Shown one piece after another: positions 11,720-21,392 of a stretch of 64,000 nucleotides of DNA (its first letter is position 1; the number at the start of each line of letters is the position of its first letter). Below the pieces are notes generated by a model, which had not been told where the DNA came from, did not search any database, and saw only the letters and a list, made by a program, of their open reading frames with translations. Source of the stretch: Hofstenia miamia (lineage: Eukaryota > Xenacoelomorpha > Acoela); assembly GCA_004352715.1 (NCBI GenBank), contig SCFE01000005.1, positions 4,092,121 through 4,156,120 of the forward strand. The letters are read 5' to 3'. The translations under genes were made by a program, and so were the position numbers.

Positions 11720-12100
11720 CTTTGTGTTTTTAGTTTCTGCCCTTGGTACATTTAGTTTTTCCCTTGTGTTTTTAGTTTTTGTCCTTGGCACATTTAGTTT
11801 TCCCTTGTGTTTTTAGTTTCTGCCCTTGGTACATTTAGTTTTTCCCTTGTGTTTTTAGTTTTTGTCCTTGGTACATTTAGTTTTTCCCTTGTGTTTTTAG
11901 TTTCTGCCCTTGGTACATTTAGTTTTTCCCTTGTGTTCTTAGTTTCCACCCTTAGTACATTTAGTTTTTCCATTGTGTGTTTAGTTTCTGCCCTTGGTAC
12001 ATTTAGTTTTTCCCCTGTGTGTTTAGTTTCTGCCCTTGGTACATTTAGTTTTTCCCTTGTGTTTTTAGTTTCTGTCCTTGGTACATTTAGTTTTTCCCTC
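11720..12100. repeat. 42-bp minisatellite, about nine copies
   Basis: Tandem units of about 42 bp, consensus begins TTTCTGCCCTTGGTACATTT and ends TTCCCTTGTGTTTTTAG. Because the unit is a multiple of three, it yields an open frame of 14-residue repeats (11807-12139), which I regard as a by-product. One unit variant has CCACCCTTAGTAC in place of CTGCCCTTGGTAC. Confidence 0.9.
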
Positions 12101-12529
12101 CAAAAAAAGCAGTCACATACATGTGTAAAAATTCATTGACGTGTGCTAAGGGATGAGCCATAACCCGCAATGAATTCACTAATAATGAAGAAGTGTGGTT
12201 AAAAAATGTGAATATTCATACATTACATGACAGTGTACGTTTGTAGTTTTAGACCATTGAAAGGACTAGTATATTGAAATATTCATATATTTTTTGTTAA
12301 TGAACTTGTTATGTACACTGAAAAATAGCACTAATATTAAATTTCATAAATTCTTCTTATTACCCAGAAATGGTTTTATATTTAACAGAACTTATATTGT
12401 ATGTATATATACAAAAGGTATATTTATCCACATATACATANGTTTTGTTTTTGGATTTATTTTCTCTATGATGCTTTCAGAATGATGTGTGATTAGAAAC
12501 AATTCCCCTTTACAAAATATATTTTCATT

Positions 12530-13030
12530 AAGTCTAATACAAATTTTTGTTAGCAAAGATATTAAATGTGTGAAATTTTTATAGTAATTCGTAATCACAT
12601 GAAACAAAATTTGTAATATTAACTTATTAAAATGTAAAAATGACTTACATTGTTGAATAAAGTCAACCGCCACCACTTGAATCACTGTAGAAACTGAATA
12701 ATCTGTCAAAATGAAGACATCTTTTCGTCATAGGCAATGAACAAAATGCTAATTTTATGAAAATATTAGTATAAACATTCAAAAACGGGAAAGAAAAATG
12801 TACATACACTTATCTTCGTCAATTCTTTGTTGTATATTTAGAGTTTTTGTATTTCGAAGCGTTGATGGTTTTGTTTTTATGTGTTTTATTTAATATCGCA
12901 CGTAAATACCCATCTTAAGACATTCTACAAATTACATTATGTAGTTGAACTTTACTATTTCCTGAAAAGATTACACAATATATAAAATACATATTAATAA
13001 ACATTATTTGAGAAGATGATTTCTGCTGCA
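12530..13030. repeat. Dispersed repeat family R500, copy 2
   Basis: Colinear, diverged duplicate of 11130-11660. A single n at 12441 marks a contig join just before it. Confidence 0.75.
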
Positions 13031-13558
13031 TACATTACATTTCATTTTGTTAATATACCTCGTTATCACACATTACGTTTTGCTTTTGCTATGATTTTCG
13101 GATGATTGCACATACAATGTAATTTGGGAAAACTTTCAAAAAACCGCATTTCGCCTTTTCAAAATTCCTTGTTAACACATTTATTATATCACATTTTTTC
13201 AACCAATAATTAATTTTCATAAGTTCAATGTATTTCCATTGGCTGTTCAATCTATATATTCACCTCATTTCATCAGATAAAATAATTATTTTTCTTCTAC
13301 ACAATTTCGTCTCTCACTTTTGGCAATGTCTGTTGAAACGCTAGCACCCGGCTCATTGAGCAGTCTATTTGATGATCTATGCAGAACCCCACCACCATCG
13401 CATGGCTATAACTTGCTAACACAGGAGATGATGCACCTGTGATTAGGACTATGTTGGATAGAGTGGCAGACAACTAAGCAGAAGATTAAAAGAGCACGAA
13501 ACTAAATCAACAATATCAGAAAACCTTAGAAAATGTTGATTAAATTATGATATCAAAA
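13031..13558. other. No gene recognised
   Basis: A somewhat less AT-rich patch at 13320-13500 contains a 39-codon frame from ATG 13326 (ending MMHL, then TGA). It has no match I recognise and no splice context good enough to call an exon. Confidence 0.4.
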
Positions 13559-13715
13559 TTTTAAGATAAGATAAGAGATTCTATATTCAGATAAATCTTT
13601 ACAATTCAATAACTGATAATTTATCTGAATAGCGTCATAAATTACAAAAAAGTAACCAATCTACAAATCAACATACATTACAAAAAGTAACAATTCTTAC
13701 AGGCTATGGATGAAT
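13559..13715 (-). mobile_element. CR1/L2-like LINE, 3'-end fragment
   Basis: Reverse complement ends in TTATCTTATCTTAAAA, the same short-repeat tail as the long LINE copy at 15653. It shares the 3'UTR motif TGACGCTATTCAGATAA. 5'-truncated; no coding part left. Confidence 0.75.
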
Positions 13716-14709
13716 TACTTTATATTGCTATTTTAATGACGAGTTATCGATTTAAAGATTTAAAATGTCTTTGTAAATGACTGCGTTTGAAGATGATTCA
13801 AAAATTACCCCCTAGTAATAGATTATTATTTTATTATAATTCCACAAAAAAAATGCGGATATTGCTGATAAAATGTTGAGAAGATTCTCCATGTATATGA
13901 CATAACGACCATGCTCTGTCTTATCTGGAAGTTACAGCTGCTTATAAATGCAAGACTTGTGTGAATTCATTCTGTTACATTTGTTAATGTTGTATTCTGA
14001 AAGCCAACCCATTACAAATACAGGGTTGAGGCAAACAGCATTTATCTTCAATATTTAAGTGTCCTGATATTAAATTACGCATGTCTAACCTACAAAAAAT
14101 TACACGAAACAAGTGAGCCAGTCTCATAGAGAATTTTCTAACACAAATTCTCAAGATCTTCATTAGTCTTCTCAAAAGGATTTGAAACCAGGCTAAATCA
14201 TGAGACAAACTGGAATTTTTTTTCCTAAATTGAGGAAATGAGATATTATTAGTGATGATGTCTACTAAATTTCATTTTCTGAAATGTCAATTGAATGTTT
14301 TTTGAAAATGTTAGCTGTTTAGTGATAGAGGCAAAATTACACCAACTACTCAATAGACGTTCTATATGAATAGTTTTGTCTAGAACATATTCAAATCTGC
14401 AATTTGGGAGTACAACTTAGGCTCATATAGCTTTGGTGGGTTCTGATTAATGAAAACAATATATTTCTTAGTTATGTGATCAGTAAGAAATCATTGCTGA
14501 TAAGCTAAGTGACTTCATACTATCTCAATTACAGCAATTAGAAAGTGATACAATTTAGACTATATTTTGACCTCATGTGCTTTGGATGAGGAATTTTGGA
14601 ATCTCAATTATAATACAATTTCTGATTTGTATATTCAATCATTTTTTAGGTCATAAACCTAATTTAACGATATGGCGTGAAAATCTGGAAGAGTGCTCTC
14701 CCTAGGAAA
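13716..14709. other. No gene recognised
   Basis: AT-rich sequence. A 74-codon minus frame (13984-14208) shows no family features and is not called. Confidence 0.45.
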
Positions 14710-15350
14710 TCAAATCATGAGTCACCTTAATAACGCAAATATTTTATTTACTAAGCTAAGTGAAGTGCTTTATAAAAAACTTGATATTCAATTAAAAGGG
14801 GCAATTAAATATCACAACGAAAAACTCATCGAAAACCAAACAGTACATTTCTAGGTCAATTCTTTTTTCAAAACAACTGGTTATATTGAATACCCGTCTG
14901 ACATTCTTCAAGCTAATCAGAAACCTACCACCTTATAATACGATTAAAATACCGGGGTTTATTCATAAACAGAATTCAAGATCCAAGTTTTACATGTGTT
15001 AAGTATAAAAAAACGTTTTAAACAAATCATTCATTAATGTCCCCATTCGAACCTGGAATTTGCTACCTAAAGAAATTAAGAACATTGAAAAATTAAAATC
15101 TTTTAAAAAACATTTAAAAATCTTCCTTAAGCAAAAATAAATTTCTGGAAAATCATGGCTAGGCTACAAATTTTATAACAACGACTATACTATAATTCGT
15201 TATTAAAATAACACTATAGTAATTTATCCATAGCCTGCAAGATTTCTTTTGTAATTTATGTAAATTGTATATATGTGTTTTAGTGAATTTAATGACGGTA
15301 TTCAGTTATTTAATTGTTAACATTAATCTGAATAGAGATTCTCTTATCTT
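14710..15350 (+). pseudogene. CR1/L2-like LINE, 3' fragment of the RT ORF plus 3'UTR
   Basis: Plus-strand translation of this stretch aligns with the C-terminal 150 or so residues of the LINE ORF at 15795-17665. MSHLNNANILF matches MSHLNYANTLF; LPPYNTIKIPGF matches LPPYNSISFPNF; WNLLPKEIKNI matches WNRLPSEIKMI; GKSWLGYKFYN matches GKSWLGFKFYN. Stops and a frameshift break it. It ends in the family 3'UTR and TCTCTTATCTTATG-type tail. It is in opposite orientation to its relative 300 bp downstream. Confidence 0.8.
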
Positions 15351-15652
15351 ATGTAATGTAAGAATATGCAAAGCCTTCAGCAACACAGGCAGGAAAGAGT
15401 TAGTTTTTCTTTCTGGAGAATTCGACATTGTTGACGAATTATCAGCTCTTGCTGAAGGGAAAACTCTAAATCGACATACAGATTTGGAAATATCATCAAA
15501 ACTCTAATTCCTCAACGTTTTATACTCTACTCAGATTTCTGAGGAAAAAAATGAATTTCATCTCGCCATATGGTTAATTTAGTTAATTACCCTTTTTTTC
15601 AATCGTTATTTATCGTCTGAACCACAAATCTCCTTCAATTGCAGAGTTTTTA
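15351..15652. other. Short interval between two LINE copies
   Basis: Contains an open stretch (about 15370-15507) reading GRKELVFLSGEFDIVDELS, not recognised. It may be a relic of the insertion target. Confidence 0.3.
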
Positions 15653-17665
15653 CTTAAGATAAGATATTCTTTATTCAGAAAATATTTTCAATTACAAAAC
15701 TGGTTATTATCTGAATAGCGTCAAAAATGATAACAAATAACTATATTTACAAAAAAATAGGACTACAAAATCTGTTCTGTTCAGGCTATGGAAATTAATT
15801 GCGCGTTATTGTATAATCTTTATTGTAAAATTTGAATCCTAACCATGATTTACCCAAAATGAATTTTTCCTTCAACATAAATGCTTTTAATTTTCTTTTA
15901 AACGTAATTGCACTCTTAATCATTTTAATTTCACTTGGTAATCGATTCCAATTGCGAATTGCAACATTAATAAAAGACTGTTGCTTGATTTTTTTACGAA
16001 ATTTAATGCTAGTATAATGATTAGTTCTTATATTGCGCTTATGAAAAAAGTTTGGAAATGATATTGAATTATAAGGAGGTAATTGATTTGTTATTTTAAA
16101 AAACTTTATCAAAATATTAAAAATAAAGAGTTGATTTGGAAACAGCAAAGATGACAAAATGTAATTTCTTGTTTTGGAGCAGTTTTTCTGACAAACATTC
16201 AATGCCCATTTTAATTGTATTGTAAGTTTTTTTACTAATGATTCATTTAAGCTTGAAAAAAGTGTATTTGCATAATTAAGATGACTCATTACTAGAGCAT
16301 GAAATAATTGAATCATAATGGCAGAGGGTAAATGTTCAGCTACGTGTGATAATGTTTTAATACTCATTGCCATGCGTTTTAAAATTTCTTTTACTTGCTG
16401 CTTGTATGTTAATTTTGAGTCAATAGTTATACCAAGATATTTGAAGGATTCTTTAGGGGAGATTGAGGCGTTATTAAAAGTAAGTGAAGAATTGGGTAGG
16501 AATACACTTTTCCCCTGAGGATTCAAGATGCAAAATTCAGTTTTTTCACTGTTGTTGTTTAATTTGTGCATGTTGAAATATTTACTCAATTTTTCACAAT
16601 TTTGTTCTACATCATTTATTGCTTGATTTAAGGATGTATTTCCACTAAAAATGCATGTATCATCGGCGTATTGAATCAATTGACAATTCGTATGTTGCTG
16701 CATGTCGTTTACATATATGTTAAAAAGTAGCGGTCCAAGAATGGTACCTTGCGGTACTCCGTTTTTTATAGATAGCCAATTAGAGAAAGTATTATTTAAT
16801 TTGACGCACTGAATTCTATTAGTTAGATAACTTGATATTAATTTAACGCTACTTTCAGAAAATCTTAGCTTTTCTAATTTCTTATATAAGATATCGTGAT
16901 TAATAGAGTCAAAAGCTTTTGAAAGATCGAGGCAGGCCACTGCAACAAATTTGTCAGAGTCAAGAGATGATCGCCAATTTTCGATAGCATACAAAAGAGC
17001 ATCATCAGTTGAAAAATTCTTGCGGAAACCAAATTGTGTTTTTGACATTAATTGGTGTTTTGAAAGGTGGTCACTAATTTGATTATGTAAGAGACGTTCG
17101 AAAATTTTACTTATTGGCGAAGTAATTGAGATCGGCCTATAATTAATAGCTAAAGTTGCATCTTTCTTTTTGAAAACCGGAGTAATATATGCTTGTTTCA
17201 AACGATTTGGAAAATTGTTCTGTTTTAAGGATTCATTGAAGATGAAATTTAAAGGCTCAGCAATTATAGAGGCAGTTACTTTTAATATCCAGGAAGGAAT
17301 TTTAGATGGACCACTAGATTTATTGGGTTTTAGTTTATTAATTGCTTTAATCATTTCGTATGTAGTAGAAAAACGAAAAATGAATTCGGGTATTTTATTA
17401 TTAATATTTGGTGATTGATATTTGATATAGGGTCCTTTAAATTTTCCCAAGTTAACAAATGTTTCGTTTAGTACATTAGTAATGTCAAAATCATTTGTAA
17501 ATGAGTTCCCATCCGAGTCTCTAATCTCCTCAATGATTGTAGATTTAGATTTTGCAGTGTTAGCAATCTCATGAATGAGTTTCCATTTGGACTTTTGGTT
17601 TGGTAAAATTTTGAATTCATTTTTAATATATTTATTAAAAGATTTACGATTTTCAATGACGATGC
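15653..17665 (-). mobile_element. CR1/L2-like non-LTR retrotransposon, 5'-truncated
   Basis: A minus-strand LINE. It consists of the 3' part of the ORF (15795-17665), a 3'UTR and a terminal short-repeat tail (TATCTTATCTTAAG in reverse complement, at 15653-15668). It is truncated at about 17665, where a Penelope-like fragment begins. There is no endonuclease domain, as usual for a target-primed 5' truncation. Three further copies of the same 3' end occur in the window (13559, 14710, 45276). Confidence 0.85.
15795..17665 (-). CDS. LINE reverse transcriptase, 3' part of ORF2 (partial, no in-frame stop)
   Basis: About 620 codons stay open from the truncation point to the TAA. The first ATG/TTG-type start codon, at 17450, is not a true start; the frame runs unbroken upstream into IENRKSFNKYIKNEF. 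RT motifs in order: KSSGPSKIP, NYRPISITSP (block 2), QFGFRKNFSTDDAL, DLSKAFDSINHDIL with the first catalytic Asp, GVPQGTILGPLLF, YADDTCIF with the catalytic DD, and KYLGITID. The C-terminus has the WNRLPSEIK motif usual for CR1/L2/jockey-type elements. The apurinic endonuclease is missing by truncation. The lack of stops over this length suggests a recent insertion. Unable to move on its own in this form. Confidence 0.88.
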
Positions 17666-17945
17666 CTTAATAAGAACATGCAGATATATTTCGACTTACA
17701 AAGTCATCGTCAATTTTACAAATTCCCTCTAAATTTACTAGATTTTACAATAATAATTATAATGTTTTAAATTTTAAAAAGTGGGAAGTTTAATTTATTA
17801 ATATAGTCTTCTTTTGTACTCAAACTTGGTTGTTGGATTTTATAAAAATACTCTCAATAATCTTTAAATTATTTGATCTTGATGTCTGATGTAATATTTT
17901 TGTTCCAAAATTTAGTCCGCACTTTTTAAAGTTTAAAACAATTAT
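17656..17945 (-). mobile_element. Penelope-like element, 3' fragment (GIY-YIG end)
   Basis: Reverse complement of this segment matches 58260-58532 closely. It contains the last part of the GIY-YIG endonuclease region (CGLNFGTKILHQTSRSNN-like, then IIESIFIKS), the stop, and a terminal region with GACGATGACTTTGTAAGTCG, a pattern common at Penelope-like termini. It ends against the 5'-truncated LINE. Confidence 0.7.
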
Positions 17946-18091
17946 TATTTTAAACTCTAGTAAAGGTTCTTAAGGTTAATGATGATACCTTTAAATGAAC
18001 TTGTGCTATGAAAATCATTTGTAAATATGCCATGTGATTGTTTTCTTTAATTTCTTGATTCCTTTGTTGTCGTGCTATATTTATAGCTCTT

Positions 18092-18093
<2 letters not shown>
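17946..18093. other. Short unassigned interval
   Basis: Continues upstream of the Penelope fragment into a (TA)n tract. Minus-strand frame reads QRAINIARQQRNQEIKEN, unassigned. Confidence 0.3.
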
Positions 18094-18135
<42 letters not shown>

Positions 18136-18151
18136 CATAAATACATATATA
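18094..18151. repeat. (TA)n microsatellite
   Basis: TA tract flanking the Tc1-like copy 2, corresponding to the tract at 6980-7024 beside copy 1. Confidence 0.9.
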
Positions 18152-18509
18152 CAGTACTGGACAAAAGTTTAGGAACAGTAACCTGTCTAAAACGTGTTTT
18201 ATGCTATTTCCTGGATACTTCGTAAAACTCCTGGAATTCCCAATTTTTTCTTAGAATTTACAAGATTCATTTAGCCTATCAAATTAACAACTTTAGATTT
18301 ACACACAATACATTTTCACTGAAAAAGCCCCATATCATTATAGTCAGTATCTTCAGTATCCACAAGTGTTACTCGCTATCAGTAACTGCAAAATTTCTTT
18401 CTTCACAGGGTTATATTGTTTCTACATTGTGTTATATTGTTTCTACATTGCGTTTTTAGTGTAAAATACAAAAATTTGGCAGGCTTTCCCGAACTTTTTG
18501 ACAGTACTG
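18152..18509. mobile_element. Tc1-like deletion derivative (MITE-like), copy 2
   Basis: 358 bp, inverted relative to copy 1 at 5886-6979, with the same termini (CAGTACTGGACAAAAGTTT and, at the other end, CAGTACTGTCAAAAAGTTC in reverse complement). Compared with copy 1 it lacks about 740 bp covering the transposase remnant. The junction lies at about 18389-18400 (GCAAAATTTCTTTCTTCACA) with a few bases of microhomology. Confidence 0.88.
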
Positions 18510-18962
18510 CATATATATAGATATATATATATATATATATATAAAATTGCGTCTTCATACAATGGGAGTCAAGAGAAAAAAAGATCTGGTTGCGCGGCTT
18601 ATAAATATTTTAAACTATAATGACGAAATTCAACATGTGTAAGATATTGGTTAATTTTATGCATGCAAGAGCATTCAATTTTAAGAGTCTAGCAAAATGA
18701 CTTAATCAACATATCATATGTGCGCAACTCATTTTTGTTACAAAATGCACTTGTTCGCGTTTGTGAAACTTAATATTTACTAGTCGAAAGTCTCTATAGT
18801 AAAGAGTTTTGTAAACTTTTTGTCGCATACTGTGTAACATTTCATACTGTATAATATTCATTTACATTTTCCGATGTTGACAAGTACAAAATACTACTTA
18901 TATACATCAAAGTAAAAATATCTAATGAAAAAGGATATATTTCAATCAAACAAAGATCAAAC
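18510..18962. repeat. Inverted duplication, arm 2
   Basis: Reverse complement of 5433-5885, essentially identical by eye. Begins with a (TA)n tract (18511-18543). The match stops at 18962 only because copy 1 runs into a gap at that point. Confidence 0.9.
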
Positions 18963-19985
18963 AAAACTTAAATATACATTAAATTTTTTAGCGACGAGCA
19001 TTTTGGGCGAAACATAGCTTCAAGTGAGTTTTACCACCATCTAAATATATTTAAATAAAATGGTTATTTTAAGTTATTAATTAAAATAAAATTAGTCTAC
19101 TTCGCTACACAACCAACTAATGTGCTTATATACAATTCGCTGGACCACGAATAAAACACTTTAAAAGCCATTTTTATTTCAAAGTTGGAGCACGGAAATA
19201 AATCAAAATTCGGTAAAATGATCATGTAGGAAAAGATAAAATTGTATTGGGTTCTGCAAACTGGAGACATGGAACATGGGCGCTTAATTTGGCCAATGTC
19301 CACATTTTAAAAAAAGAGATTTTTCTTACCAGATTGGTAAATAAAGGAAACGAAGTCGTTCGTTTCCAGAAATCCAGAATTTTGTTTTATTAACTAGTGA
19401 ATAATGCTGGTTTAGCTGGGCAGTTGAGATAGTTTAAACGCCGTTTTGAAGTGAGTTAAATTATCCACAGATATTGCCCATGAGCCACCTGTTCGAAACA
19501 GAAACGATGAACCCCGTCCATCCTCGTTTAAATCTGTAAAAAGCCTCTCGAAATAACATTACATTGGCTGCAATTAACCCAAAGCGATAAACAGTACAAA
19601 AGAAAATTAAGCAAATTGGTACGCAGTGCCATGAATTGTATACTGGTTCATTAAATATTCTCAGTTGTCTGTGGGTAAAGCTACCCATCCCTATTGTCAT
19701 CCCTGAAAAGTCAATCTTTCTCGAAATTTTCTGTTTTGCTTAATATATATATATATCTCTGTCACGCACATTTCCTCCAAATTTTAGGGGGTGGCGGTGT
19801 ACTTACGAAGGACTACCACTTCTTGTAGGTGGATAAAATTTATGTTTTCAAGTAATTTCGGCCAGTTACTGTACAATAAAATCGTTATTTGTTTGCTGAG
19901 TTCAACAACAAAAGCTGAAGTCATTATAATAATATAAGCTTTGCACCAGAAATGGAAATTTCATATAATGGTTGAATTACATGCA
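18963..19985. other. No gene recognised
   Basis: Two minus-strand frames of 68 and 79 codons (19097-19303, 19461-19700) show no recognised domain. A short TA tract is at 19743-19756. Confidence 0.4.
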
Positions 19986-19989
19986 GAAC

Positions 19990-20355
19990 AGAGGCGCGTT
20001 TAGGATTTTTAAAACGGAGGGGGGCTGAAACCCATTCTTTGCAACAAAAAAGTAAATTTACATAAAATGCAATTGTCTGTTTTTATCAGCAAATCAATTG
20101 ATGACATCTTGAATGTCAATTCTAAAATCGTTATGTATGTAGATAAGAGCAAGATTAGTGAGTCTAACTTCTGTAATTGAATTTGAGATTTCTTCAAAAT
20201 CTAACAGACTCCAAAAAATATGTGAGAATGATTTGTTAAATTTGGCGAAGTTTTTAAGGGATTGTGTATTAAACTGAACTATTTTTTGAGGAAAGAAACC
20301 CCCCTCCCCAAGGAGAGGGAGCGACTGCCCCCAAAACGCACCATTGGTTACCTAC
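19990..20355. mobile_element. Possible MITE with G/C-run termini
   Basis: Left end CAGAGGCGCGTTTAGGATTT followed by a G run (GGAGGGGGGCT). Right end, in reverse complement, GGTGCGTTTTGGGGGCAG. This arrangement, CAG(T/A)GGCG...GGATTTT...GGGGGG, is common for non-autonomous hAT-type elements in invertebrates. I could not find an 8-bp target duplication, so the boundaries are uncertain. Confidence 0.4.
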
Positions 20356-20479
20356 CCAATATTATGGGGTTTGCACTATTAGCTCGGAAGAGAGTAGAGA
20401 TGGGATACTATCGGCCACAAAATTGATTGACATTTAACTATGAACATAAAAGAATTTTTATCTTCATTGGTTTACAAAT

Positions 20480-20646
20480 ATATATATATNNNNNNNNNNN
20501 NNNNNNNNNNNNNNNNNNNNNNNNNNNNNNNNNNNNNNNNNNNNNNNNNNNNNNNNNNNNNNNNNNNNNNNNNNNNNNNNNNNNNNNNNNNNNNNNNNNN
20601 NNNNNNNNNNNNNNNNNNNNNNNNNNNNNNNNNNNNNNNNNNNNNN

Positions 20647-20678
<32 letters not shown>
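20480..20678. repeat. (TA)n tract with N gap
   Basis: TA repeats flank N at 20490-20646. This lies directly against the end of hnRNP L exon J and may hide a further 3' exon or the 3'UTR. Confidence 0.85.
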
Positions 20679-20791
20679 CTAACAATTACAACCTTCGGTA
20701 ACCATTTCCATATTATTGGCCAAAGCGATACACTCTAAAGCTTCATCAACTGAATTATAATATATGTTTCCAGTCAGTTTTGATCGATCAG
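20679..20791 (-). CDS. HNRNPL: hnRNP L exon J (end of RRM4, last visible exon)
   Basis: Acceptor CTATATTTTTAG. Reads DRSKLTGNIYYNSVDEALEC, then IALANNMEM, like the S-E-R-S-S-S-G-L-L-E-W-x-S-K-S-D-A-L-E-T-L stretch of RRM4. The frame stops at TAG 20679-20681, earlier than the usual C-terminus (the PYTLKLCFS strand is absent). An in-frame GGTTGT could instead be a donor leading to an exon hidden in the gap at 20490-20646. Confidence 0.7.
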
Positions 20792-21348
20792 CTAAAAATA
20801 TAGTAACTTATTAATGTACGGAATGACTCATGTTTATACGGACTTGATTCAAATGTTGAAAAGGTCAAAATAACTAGAATAAAAGAAATGAGTCGATATT
20901 CAAAAACACAACATAACATATCAAATGTAAGAAACATTATGATCCTTGTTGAAATGAGCAGTCATTAGCGGTCCGCTAGGGTCAACAACGAAATTTTTTC
21001 AGCTCTAAAATGAACCCATCCTTGTAAAATAACAGCATATCTGCCAGCTTTTACAAAAATAGAGAAATTGAATTCCAGTACTGGTAAGTTAATGTTGCAA
21101 TTTATAATCAACCTTTTTAGACATAGATGCAATACTTAAATTATTGAAGTACGTAAAAATCACATTTTTATGCTCCGAGACCTTAAATAGTATATGGTTG
21201 AATGAAATTTCCACCAAAAAAATTTTTGGTGGTGCAGATAGTTGAGTACAATTCTTTATTGATTCCTTAAGCATAGGAAATTGATATTGGTGAATCTTAT
21301 GAATATTTTAAAATTAAATTGGAAATTGCAAGATTAATACAAAACAAG

Positions 21349-21392
<44 letters not shown>

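Noticed and set aside
11720-12100. Regular repeats suggesting a CRISPR array
   Set aside because: Direct tandem units without unique spacers, in an animal genome.
11807-12139. 110-codon frame of hydrophobic 14-residue repeats
   Set aside because: Explained by a 42-bp minisatellite whose unit length is a multiple of three; no gene context.
13326-13445. 39-codon frame starting MSVETLAPGS
   Set aside because: Short, no family, no convincing splice sites; mentioned only as a patch of less AT-rich sequence.
15265-15507. 80-codon plus frame
   Set aside because: First part is LINE 3'UTR; the remainder is unrecognised and lacks support as an exon.
15832-17418. Plus-strand frames inside the LINE (61, 66 and 82 codons)
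   Set aside because: Antisense shadows of the reverse transcriptase frame.
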